Shown here: positions 24,827-32,141 of the stretch, in pieces
How the letters are laid out: every line of letters starts with the position of its first letter
How positions within the stretch are numbered: position 1 is the stretch's first letter
NCBI GenBank assembly: GCA_028820325.1
Contig: JAPPJO010000134.1
Location: 1-61,188 of the forward strand
Direction: 5' to 3'
Origin: Gammaproteobacteria bacterium
Lineage (GTDB): Bacteria > Gemmatimonadota > Gemmatimonadetes > Longimicrobiales > Gaopeijiaceae
DNA length: 61,188 nucleotides
Program-made: the position numbers and the translations under genes
The notes under the pieces: model-generated
The model's input: the letters and a program-made list of their open reading frames with translations, nothing else
Database searches by the model: none
Told to the model about the DNA's origin: nothing

Positions 24827-26866
24827 TCACGGCAGGCCCAGCGCCACGTACTCGGCCGGCTGCTCGCTCCCCCCGACGGCGACCACGATGTACTGCTTCC
24901 CCTCGTGCACGTACGTCATCGGCCCGCCCGTCGTCCCGGACGGGAGTTCCGTCTCCCACACGACCTGCCCCGTCGCCTTGTCGTAGGCGCGGAAGGTCGT
25001 CCCCCAGTGCGTGTCCGGCGTCCCGATGACCGCGTCGCTTCCTTCTCCGATGAAGAGCAGCGACCCCGTGACGAGCGGCGCCGGCCGGTTCGCGTTGCCC
25101 AGCGGAGGAAGGTCCAGACCCTCGAGGAGCGGATGGTCGTTGGCCCCGTCTCCGTTCGCCGCCATCCACAGGTGCTCGCCCCGGTTCATGTCGATCGCCG
25201 TGATCCGTCCCCACGGCGGCTTCACGAGCGGCAGGCCCTCGATCTCGGCCCGCGGCCACCCGCCCTGCGTGCCGAACTCCATCTCCCCCGGTTCGGAGTT
25301 CGCCGACAGGCTCCAGACGTTCGGGAGCGTGTGCGACACCGCGTAGTAGACGCCCGTCTCGGGGTCGAACGCGCCCGTGTTCCAGTTCCCCGCCCCCCAA
25401 GCGCCCGGGATGACGTACGTCCCGATCTTCCCTTCCGCCGTCCCCCGCTCCATCGGCGGCGTGAACAGCGGCCCCATGACGAGCGAGTCCGCCAGCGCGA
25501 GCGCCCGCTCGCGGATCTCGGGCGTGAAGTCGATCAGATCTTCCGGCGTCACTCCCTGGCGGTCGAAGGCGGGCGGGCGGCTCGGAATCGGCTGCGTCGG
25601 CGACGTCGCCTCGCCCGGCACGGTCGACTGCGGCACCTCGACCTCCTCGATCGGCCACACCGGCTCCCCGGTTCGGCGATCGAAGGTGTAGAGGAAGGCC
25701 GTCTTGCTCGCCTGCATGACCGCGTCGATCGGGCGCCCGTCTACGTGGATCCGGCCCAGCACGGGCGGGCCCACGGTGTCGTATTCCCAGATGTCGTGGT
25801 GCACCATCTGGAAGTGCCACACCCGCTCGCCCGTCGCCGCGTCGAGCGCCACGAGGCTGTTCGAGAACAGGTTGTCGCCGGGCCGGTGTCCCCCGTAGTA
25901 GGCGGACGTCGGCGCCGAGAGCGGCACGTAGACGTAGCCGAGTTCGTCGTCCGCGCTCAGGCAGCACCACGAGCCGAGGTCTCCCGATTCCGCGAGCGAC
26001 CCGCCGCCCCAGGTGTCCGCCCCGAACTCCCCCTCCTCCGGGATCACGTGGAACGTCCAGAGGAGCCGGCCGGTGCGGGCGTCGAAGCCGCGGATGTCCT
26101 CCCGGACGCTCCCCCGCCACTCCGTGCCGCCGTCCCCGGCCCCGTCCACGGTCCCCGCGAGGACGATGACGTCGCCGACCACGATCGGTCCCGAACTCCA
26201 GCCGTACCGTCCGCCGGCCGGGAGTTGCAGATCCACCCGTCCGCCGTCTCCGAACGAGGCGATCGGTTCGCCGGTCCGCGCGTCGAGCGCGTGCATGGAG
26301 GGGCCGCGCACCGAGATGATCCGCCCGGCGAAGTCTCCGCCACCGCCATCGCCATCGGCGCCACCGTCCCCGCTACCCGTGCCGGAGCCGCGCCAGTAGG
26401 CGACGCCCCGGAAGCTCCGCCCGCGCACGTCCTCCTCCGACTCCGGCCGCTGGACCCAGCGCGTCTCCCCCGTCCCCGGATCGAAGGCCTCCACAAGCCC
26501 GACGGCGTTCGGCGCGTACAGCGTCCCTTCGACGAGAACGGGCGTCCCGCGCAGGTAGTTGTTGAAGTCGAGCTCGGGGAACTCCGCCGTCAGCGCGCCG
26601 TCGACGGCCGGCCGCCGCCACAGAACCTGCACCGCGTCCACGTTCCCTTGATCGATCTGCGTGAGAGGCGAGTACCGGTTGAAGGAGTTCTGCCCGCCGT
26701 AGTACGTCCACGCATCGCTCGGCGGCGGTAGCCGGTCCCCTCTACCGTCCGCACACGCCACGAACGCGAACGCCGCGGCCAACCCCACGCACGCCGACAC
26801 CGGGAAAGCGCCATTCCTGCCGCGGAGCCTGCTTGCCGGATCGCGTCGTTGTCGCCGTGCCTCCAT
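24827..26866 (-). CDS. PQQ-dependent quinoprotein dehydrogenase, lipoprotein
   Basis: A 679-residue eight-bladed propeller dehydrogenase. ATG 26866 follows a strong GGGAGGGG site, and the signal ends VACADG, a lipobox with Cys at about residue 30, so the enzyme is predicted membrane-anchored. The family start WTYYGGQNSFNRYSPLTQID is present, with repeated W-motif blades (RTGRLLWTFHVIPEEG, ATGERVWHFQMVHHDIWEYD). No CxxCH heme motif was seen, so electrons would go to a separate carrier. A Cys-Cys pair occurs in GSWCCLSADD, but its alignment with the vicinal disulfide of alcohol dehydrogenases was not established. Sugar or alcohol oxidation is expected; substrate unknown. Confidence 0.88.
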   Translation of the reverse strand: MEARRQRRDPASRLRGRNGAFPVSACVGLAAAFAFVACADGRGDRLPPPSDAWTYYGGQNSFNRYSPLTQIDQGNVDAVQVLWRRPAVDGALTAEFPELDFNNYLRGTPVLVEGTLYAPNAVGLVEAFDPGTGETRWVQRPESEEDVRGRSFRGVAYWRGSGTGSGDGGADGDGGGGDFAGRIISVRGPSMHALDARTGEPIASFGDGGRVDLQLPAGGRYGWSSGPIVVGDVIVLAGTVDGAGDGGTEWRGSVREDIRGFDARTGRLLWTFHVIPEEGEFGADTWGGGSLAESGDLGSWCCLSADDELGYVYVPLSAPTSAYYGGHRPGDNLFSNSLVALDAATGERVWHFQMVHHDIWEYDTVGPPVLGRIHVDGRPIDAVMQASKTAFLYTFDRRTGEPVWPIEEVEVPQSTVPGEATSPTQPIPSRPPAFDRQGVTPEDLIDFTPEIRERALALADSLVMGPLFTPPMERGTAEGKIGTYVIPGAWGAGNWNTGAFDPETGVYYAVSHTLPNVWSLSANSEPGEMEFGTQGGWPRAEIEGLPLVKPPWGRITAIDMNRGEHLWMAANGDGANDHPLLEGLDLPPLGNANRPAPLVTGSLLFIGEGSDAVIGTPDTHWGTTFRAYDKATGQVVWETELPSGTTGGPMTYVHEGKQYIVVAVGGSEQPAEYVALGLP

Positions 26867-26970
26867 GGACCCCTCCCGCATTGGCGCGCCCCAACCCCGG
26901 GGACCCTCGCCCGCTCCTGCGCGTAGACGTTCACAAGATTGTTCCGGAACGGGTTCCACGGGAGGGGTCC
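26867..26970. repeat. 12-base inverted repeat in divergent promoter region
   Basis: GGACCCCTCCCG (26867-26878) and its exact reverse complement CGGGAGGGGTCC (26959-26970) are 80 bases apart. The first covers the ribosome site of the quinoprotein gene. A 10-base palindrome GTTCCGGAAC (26941-26950) sits between. Possible operators for the adjacent antitoxin-like protein; also partly explained by the purine-rich ribosome site. Confidence 0.5.
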
Positions 26971-27038
26971 GGCGAGCAACACGCTCGATACGTCCGCAGT
27001 CTTCCCGGAACCAACGAGGAGAAGGAGGATTCCGAGCC

Positions 27039-27317
27039 ATGAGGGAGATCAGCTATTTCAAGGCACGCCGGAACCTCGCGGCGTTGATGGATCAGGTCGT
27101 CGACGACCGCGAGCCGATTCTGATACGCCGGCGCGGCAAGGAACCGGTCGCGCTCGTCGCGGCAGACGAGCTTACGTCCTGGATGGAGACCGCCTACCTG
27201 CTCCGCTCCCCCGCCAACGCCCGGCACCTCCGCGAGTCCATAGCCTCCATTGAACGCGGCGAGGGCATAGTCATCGATGTCGACGAACTCGCCAAGCGGC
27301 TGGGCGTTGAGGACTAG
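27039..27317 (+). CDS. Phd/YefM-type antitoxin, no toxin adjacent
   Basis: A 92-residue antitoxin-like DNA-binding protein. The N-terminal ISYFKARRNLAALMDQVVDD and ILIRRRGKEPVALV are the classical Phd/YefM fold, and the acidic C-terminus (ERGEGIVIDVDELAKRLG) resembles the toxin-neutralising tail. ATG 27039 follows GAGAAGGAGGA. The next gene on the right is on the opposite strand, sharing stop-codon bases (27314-27317), so no YoeB, Doc or RelE toxin is encoded next to it. It may be a remnant, a solitary regulator of the divergent quinoprotein gene, or pair with a distant toxin. Confidence 0.85.
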   Translation: MREISYFKARRNLAALMDQVVDDREPILIRRRGKEPVALVAADELTSWMETAYLLRSPANARHLRESIASIERGEGIVIDVDELAKRLGVED

Positions 27318-29599
27318 AAGATTGCGCCGAGGCGGAGGTGCAGCTTCAGGGTGGGGCCGGCCGCACCACCTCCGCCCCGCCCCAGGCCGTGGGCCACATC
27401 CAGTCGGATGAGGCCGTCCATGAAGACGAGTCCCGCTCCCACCGCGTAGAAGTTGTCGCCTCCGGCGGAAGCCCAGTCGCCGAACACGGAGAGGCGGAGG
27501 AAGCCGATCCGTCGCTGCAGGTCGATTCTCGCCATGTGGAGTTGCGTGCCGCCGACCGATCGCGCGTGGCCCCGGAGCCAGTGGCCGCTGGTACCGGTGT
27601 GCCAGAGATGGTACGGCGCCGGGTCGCCCCACACCCGAGCCGTGCCCGCCCGCATTCCCAGCAACAGGCCGGATGACAGGGGGATCACCAGCGCCCCCTC
27701 GACGATGGCGCGCACGTGTGGATTGTCCCCCGCCGATGCTCGGACGCCGACGTGGCCGCCGACGCCGATTGACCCGGGCCGTTGCCCTCCCCACCAGGGC
27801 CGCCACGCGACGGCCGTCCCGATCCGGTTGCGCCGGATGTCGGTCGCGATTTCGGCGTCCTGCTCGGCGAAGAGGCGGAGGGACAGCCAGTTCCGCTCGC
27901 CGACGCCAGGCAGGAACCGAAGCGCGGCGCCGTGCGACCAGTGGAAGCCCGCGGCGTCTCCAGTCACGAAGAGACCGGGCGTGGCCGCCCCTGCGCCCGG
28001 CGCGCCGCTCCGCAACGACCGGTAGAAGGACAGGAACATCGTGTGGCCGGGGTGGGTGCGCTGCAGGGTGAGGTCGACGTCCGGCGCCACGCCTGCGGTT
28101 CCGACCCTCGCCGTCAGCGCCGCGCGCCCCCAGCCGAGGTCGCGCTGCAGGCGGGTTCCCAGCGACATCCCCTCTATGGGATTGTACCGCAGGAGTCTCA
28201 GCGTCGTGCCGGGGGGATCGAAGAGCCAGGGGCTCGGAGCCTCGGCGCGCTCCCCTCCCTCGGCGGGCTCCCCTCGATCGCCGACGCCGATGGCCGCGAG
28301 TTCGGCCGCAATCCGCCCGATGGCGGCATCGTCAACGGCGCCATCCTCCTCCCATACGGTCGCGGGCAACAGGTCGCTCGCGACCAGGGCCTCCCGGTCG
28401 GCCGGCGTGATCGTGACCATCTCGCCGGGTTCCGCCTCCTCCAGCGCCGCGCTGATGCTGTCCCCCTCCTGGCGCCAGAGCCGAAACGCCGCCGCGGCCG
28501 TTGCGGGCGTCCCCGGCGTGGCTCCCGCGCCGCGTTCGCGGATGTCCTCGACTTCGATTGTCCAGTCGATCATCAGCGGAGCCGAGCGAGGCGCGAGGCC
28601 GGAGGCCGTGACGCCCTCCATCGCACTGATGTCCGACCGCCAAGTCACGCTTCGGGGCAACCAGTGGCGCATCTCCCAGAGTTCGTACTCCGCGACCACC
28701 GTCGAAATATCCCACCGCAGGCGAGGCCAGACCTCGTTGAACGCCCCGTTGACCAGCCGGTCGAAGAAGCTGGGACGCTGGGGGGTTGAATCGGGTGCGG
28801 GTGCACTGTCGGCGGAATCACGGGGACCGACGTCGAGATACAGTCGCGGGCTCCAGCGCCCGCCGCTCCGGAGGTGCCAGTTCATCTCGCGGTCGACCGG
28901 TTTGGCCAGCCGGTAGGCGACGCGTGCGAGCCCGAAGGATTCCGTGTCGATCCACATGATCGCGGACACGAGGCGGATGCTCGAGTAGCGGGGAATCACC
29001 GTGACGGCGACCGCCCGCAGGGCGCTCCCGTTGCTCAACCGCACCGCGATCGTATCCCCGGAACGGAACTGGTAGTAGCGCTCGGCTGCCGGCCCCAGCG
29101 GGCTGCGCGTGATGGTCTCGGCCTCCAGGAAGCCGAACTTGAACGGGTCGCCCAGCGGGTCGGCCGCGAACTGTTCCGCCCGCAGCCCACCGAAGAACTC
29201 CGAATCGTCGGGATCGAAGATTGGCTGCCGGAACCGTGCCGCGAGCACGTGCACGATGGCGGGCTCGTCACGCGACCACCGCACGCGGGCCGTGCGTTCG
29301 CCGTGCAGCGAGGGACGATTGCGCTCGTAGGAGGGAACCTCGGAGCCGATCCGCTCACGGATCAACGCCGTGTACGCGTCAATGGTCAGGCGTGCGGTGT
29401 CCCGAGCGGCCTTCAACCCGAGCACGAGCCGACGGGCGGTCTCGTCCAGGTAGGCGTCCTCCGCAGGATCCGGAGCAGGAGTGTCGGAGCGAAGCGAGTC
29501 TTGCGTCTGAGCGGAAGCTGCTCCCTGCGGCGTGGCGGCCAGCAGAATGGCGAAGGCAGTGACCCTCAATGATGGAGTCGGCCGCTCCCTTTCACGCAT
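27314..29599 (-). CDS. Secreted outer-membrane protein with C-terminal barrel
   Basis: A 761-residue exported protein, not assigned to a named family. Signal peptide LRVTAFAILLAATPQGAASA. The N-terminal half (about 40-440) is a periplasmic domain with repeated beta strands; the C-terminal ~250 residues have barrel-like alternating strands (LSLRLFAEQDAEIATDIRRN, HTMFLSFYRSLRSG) and end LKLHLRLGAIF with a terminal Phe for BAM recognition. The layout resembles DUF5686-like carboxypeptidase-regulatory/barrel proteins only loosely. It overlaps the antitoxin gene tail to tail by 4 bases. Function unknown. Confidence 0.7.
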   Translation of the reverse strand: MRERERPTPSLRVTAFAILLAATPQGAASAQTQDSLRSDTPAPDPAEDAYLDETARRLVLGLKAARDTARLTIDAYTALIRERIGSEVPSYERNRPSLHGERTARVRWSRDEPAIVHVLAARFRQPIFDPDDSEFFGGLRAEQFAADPLGDPFKFGFLEAETITRSPLGPAAERYYQFRSGDTIAVRLSNGSALRAVAVTVIPRYSSIRLVSAIMWIDTESFGLARVAYRLAKPVDREMNWHLRSGGRWSPRLYLDVGPRDSADSAPAPDSTPQRPSFFDRLVNGAFNEVWPRLRWDISTVVAEYELWEMRHWLPRSVTWRSDISAMEGVTASGLAPRSAPLMIDWTIEVEDIRERGAGATPGTPATAAAAFRLWRQEGDSISAALEEAEPGEMVTITPADREALVASDLLPATVWEEDGAVDDAAIGRIAAELAAIGVGDRGEPAEGGERAEAPSPWLFDPPGTTLRLLRYNPIEGMSLGTRLQRDLGWGRAALTARVGTAGVAPDVDLTLQRTHPGHTMFLSFYRSLRSGAPGAGAATPGLFVTGDAAGFHWSHGAALRFLPGVGERNWLSLRLFAEQDAEIATDIRRNRIGTAVAWRPWWGGQRPGSIGVGGHVGVRASAGDNPHVRAIVEGALVIPLSSGLLLGMRAGTARVWGDPAPYHLWHTGTSGHWLRGHARSVGGTQLHMARIDLQRRIGFLRLSVFGDWASAGGDNFYAVGAGLVFMDGLIRLDVAHGLGRGGGGAAGPTLKLHLRLGAIF

Positions 29600-29621
29600 T
29601 CGGAGTCCCAGGTTTCAGAGG

Positions 29622-29693
29622 TTCACGATCAGCGCATCGGTGATCAGACGACCCGTCGACGTCTCATCGTTGCCTCCAGGAGTCGCGAACCCG
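29622..29693 (-). pseudogene. Internally deleted duplicate of the next small gene
   Basis: Two pieces of the gene at 29735-30127 recur here: 29622-29658 matches 29883-29919 (34 of 37 bases, coding TGRLITDAL) and 29664-29693 matches 30124-30153 exactly (start region and ribosome site). The piece between is lost. This is a tandem duplicate reduced to its ends; it fills most of the 135-base gap. Confidence 0.75.
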
Positions 29694-29734
29694 ACCGGCG
29701 GCCACGTTCCAGGGGTTTGGGCGTTGGGGTTGGT

Positions 29735-30127
29735 TCAGAGCTTCCCGCACCGGTCCAGCAATTGCTCGGCGTCGGCGATGGCCTCACGCTTTGGCGCCAG
29801 GTCTCGATGCTCCCCGACCTGCGCGACCCTTACCTGGATCAAATCGTCCGGGTTGTCGTCCACCGTACCCGCGCTGATGTAATTCACGACCAACGCATCG
29901 GTGATCAGACGACCAGTCGGGAAGTTTTCGCGCGTACGCATGCGTTCCGCTCTCACGAATCCGAGTGAACGATCACCACCGGTAATCATGTATCCGAGAC
30001 GCTGCAACGTCGCGCGCACGCAGTCGAATCCATCAGCTTGCACGCTTGCCGGACGTGTCATGATCAGGGGGTGTACTGCACAGGCCATCGTTGCCGTCAC
30101 GGCGATGAGCAGCGCTAGGCGTTTCAT
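29735..30127 (-). CDS. Small putative lipoprotein, unknown function
   Basis: A 130-residue secreted protein. MKRLALLIAVTATMAC has a basic start, hydrophobic core and a Cys at position 16 that could be a lipidation site, though TMAC is not an ideal lipobox. The mature part is short, with three more cysteines absent except near RATLQR and LLDRCGKL, and a central TGRLITDALVVNYISAG segment. The ribosome site TGGAGG lies just before ATG 30127. A decayed duplicate lies directly downstream. No family recognised. Confidence 0.65.
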   Translation of the reverse strand: MKRLALLIAVTATMACAVHPLIMTRPASVQADGFDCVRATLQRLGYMITGGDRSLGFVRAERMRTRENFPTGRLITDALVVNYISAGTVDDNPDDLIQVRVAQVGEHRDLAPKREAIADAEQLLDRCGKL

Positions 30128-30269
30128 CGTTGCCTCCAGGAGTCGCGAACCCGGTCTCCTCCGAAGCCGGAGGCCTGTCCGTCACCCCGATGACGCGAAA
30201 ACGTCGGCGCGCGTCACTTTCGCCCGAAGAATCGACGACGTCCGCCGTGGCCCAGTTCCGGCGCTCCCC

Positions 30270-31040
30270 TTACGGCGACACCTCGATCATCAGCCGGCAA
30301 TGATCGCTGGAGCCCCATTCTTCCGGCTTGTTCAGCGCTCGGGCGGTGATCGAATCGGAGAAGCCGCGGGAGGCGAACACGTAGTCGAGCTGAATCGACG
30401 GGTTCTCGGGCGAGCCCCGCGTCGTGTGATAGGTTGGGCCGTCGTGCGGCCCCAGACAATCGAGGCCGAGCGCCTCCATGCGCGTCCAAACCGTCCGTGA
30501 GCGGTGGATCCAGTACTCGTCCTGTGGCCGAATATCGGGATTCATGTTGAGGTCTCCGGCCACGAGGATCCTGTGCGTCCCGGGATCCTCGTGGCCGATG
30601 AAGGCCGAGAGGTCCGAGATGGCGCGGTGTGCGGATCCGTCCGCGAACCCGACGCTCCACTTGGTTGGGACCGTGGGAAGAGGCCCCATCCAGCGGGCAT
30701 ACATCGACACCGCGATGAAGGGCTCGCCCTCCTGCGGGATGACGCGGGCGGCCGCGCTCGTGCCGATACCGCTAACCGGCATTTCGCCGGGTTCCGCCAT
30801 GCTGATGGGGTCGATCTGCGTGAAGTGCTCCACGCGGACGCGGTCGGAGAGGCGCACCACGCGGCACCAGCGATCGAACTGGTGTTCGAGCCAAGGCGCT
30901 CCCCCAAGCTCCACTTCCGACGCCACGTCCGGCGGCGGCTTCCTGGCCTCCTGCAACAGCGCCACGTCGGCCCCCATCGCGAAGAGCTCCCGCCACGGCG
31001 CCCGCCGGCCCGCGATGTTCCAACACACGACTCGAATCAT
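30270..31040 (-). CDS. Endonuclease/exonuclease/phosphatase-fold protein
   Basis: A 256-residue EEP-superfamily hydrolase without signal peptide. Core motifs: VVCWNIAG at the N-terminus, LLQEARK (metal-binding Glu), AGDLNMNPD (catalytic Asp/Asn), QLDYVFAS and SSDHCRLMIEV (catalytic His). The set and spacing fit metal-dependent phosphodiesterases such as DNase I/exonuclease III relatives. The substrate cannot be told. It borders the HEPN-like pair and the defence island on the same strand, so a nucleic-acid role is plausible. Confidence 0.85.
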   Translation of the reverse strand: MIRVVCWNIAGRRAPWRELFAMGADVALLQEARKPPPDVASEVELGGAPWLEHQFDRWCRVVRLSDRVRVEHFTQIDPISMAEPGEMPVSGIGTSAAARVIPQEGEPFIAVSMYARWMGPLPTVPTKWSVGFADGSAHRAISDLSAFIGHEDPGTHRILVAGDLNMNPDIRPQDEYWIHRSRTVWTRMEALGLDCLGPHDGPTYHTTRGSPENPSIQLDYVFASRGFSDSITARALNKPEEWGSSDHCRLMIEVSP

Positions 31041-31067
31041 CTTCCGGCCACGCTGTCCCAGCCGCGA

Positions 31068-31535
31068 TCAACTCCGACGCTTGAACAGCAGGTGCGCGGC
31101 AAAGGCGCGCTGGTCCCTCCGATTCACCGCGTCGAAGTCATCGATTGCCTGGCGCGCGCTGTTGATGAAATCCTCCACGTCGGACTTGAAGAGTCTGGCG
31201 AAAGGATCGTAGTCCGCATCGACTCGCTCGTCCTGCAACTCGACGAACAAGGCCGCCATGCCTCGGACGCCAGACGGGAAAGCGGCTACTGCAGCGTGCG
31301 AACAGCGGCGCTTGGCCAATCCGTGCTCAAGCGCGCGATACGACTGCCTCCAGGCGGTGCGGCCCGCGGGGTGCGCCGCTCTCCCGGCTACGGCGTCGGC
31401 GCAACATTCAGCCAGACGGTGGAACAGCGCGTAGTACACGGTGCTGACGGCCCGGCGCAGGTCCGTTTCCAGCGGTCGGCCGGGGCCCGCGGGCAGCAGC
31501 CGTTCCGCCGTAGTGAGGAGGTCAGAAGCCCTCAG
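31068..31535 (-). CDS. HEPN-like small protein, probable CTG start
   Basis: A HEPN-domain-like helical protein. The motif AVSTVYYALFHRLAECC is the hallmark YYA(x)FH helix of HEPN proteins, and LFVELQDERVDADYDP follows. The first ATG/GTG/TTG in frame is GTG 31439, which cuts off this helix, but the frame is open upstream with homologous-looking sequence (LLTTAERLL, then DLRRAVS). CTG 31535 has AGGAG about 9 bases ahead and gives a natural 155-residue protein, so it is chosen. It overlaps the end of the upstream gene by 14 bases, implying coupling. A strict RNase Rx4-6H motif was not found. Possible toxin or RNase of a two-gene module. Confidence 0.6.
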   Translation of the reverse strand: MRASDLLTTAERLLPAGPGRPLETDLRRAVSTVYYALFHRLAECCADAVAGRAAHPAGRTAWRQSYRALEHGLAKRRCSHAAVAAFPSGVRGMAALFVELQDERVDADYDPFARLFKSDVEDFINSARQAIDDFDAVNRRDQRAFAAHLLFKRRS

Positions 31536-31845
31536 GAACCCAGTCTCCTGCGTCGTCCTTCGTGATGAACCGCGTGACGGGCGAAGCGGCTATGCCCATC
31601 TCGCGCAGCACATCCACCACGCGCGTACGGAACCGATTCCGCACGCGCGGGTCGATCTGACCCACGTTGCCCTCGTAAACGCTCCAAATGTCGACGACCT
31701 CGTCGGGTTCATCGCCGTAACCCCACGACTCGCGTCCCCGTACCCAGATGTCCGTGAACTCCACATGGGGAAACGTCTCCCGCACCATGCGCTGCAGCAG
31801 GTCCCGGACCTCGGGCAGGTTGTCCTTTGTAATCGTCGCAATCAT
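31522..31845 (-). CDS. Small partner of the HEPN-like gene, unknown
   Basis: A 107-residue acidic protein starting at ATG 31845 (MIATITKDNLPEVRDLL). It has mixed alpha/beta character, with the central WVRGRESWGYGDEPDEVVDI and a C-terminal RFITKDDAGDW. No family recognised; it lacks the Gly-Ser/DxD signature of a MNT nucleotidyltransferase. Its 3' end overlaps the HEPN-like gene, and the ribosome site of that gene lies within it, a layout common for toxin-antitoxin pairs. By position it would be the antitoxin-like or first component. Confidence 0.55.
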   Translation of the reverse strand: MIATITKDNLPEVRDLLQRMVRETFPHVEFTDIWVRGRESWGYGDEPDEVVDIWSVYEGNVGQIDPRVRNRFRTRVVDVLREMGIAASPVTRFITKDDAGDWVPEGF

Positions 31846-32141
31846 GGGACATCTCGAAACGTCACGGGTTCTTCGGGCCCATCTTGGACCAGCGGGCCGC
31901 TGCCGACTGCGGTTCGCCAACCAAAATCCGGCCGAGGCGCCCGTCCGTCAATTTTTTCGTGCTTTCCAAGGCGCCCCGCATCGCCTTCCGCGACGGGAGG
32001 GAGTGGGCCTGGACCCCCTCCGTTTGGGAGGATGTTGCCGGGCGCAGGTGCGGAGTGCGAGTCTTCCTCCGCCACGGGCGCGCATGAGCGCCGACGGCAC
32101 GACAAGCGGATCGAGAGCGACGGACCGAGCGAGGACATCGG
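31846..32141. other. Intergenic region between HEPN pair and Res gene
   Basis: No convincing gene. It holds divergent promoters for the HEPN pair and the restriction genes. A T6 tract (about 31951) and a short CCTCC-GTTT-GGAGG hairpin (about 32015) are the only visible structures. Confidence 0.5.

Noticed and set aside
31884..32087. 67-codon forward frame between the HEPN pair and Res
   Set aside because: No ribosome site, no conserved-looking pattern, and Arg/Pro/Ser-rich composition typical of an off-frame in GC-rich DNA.
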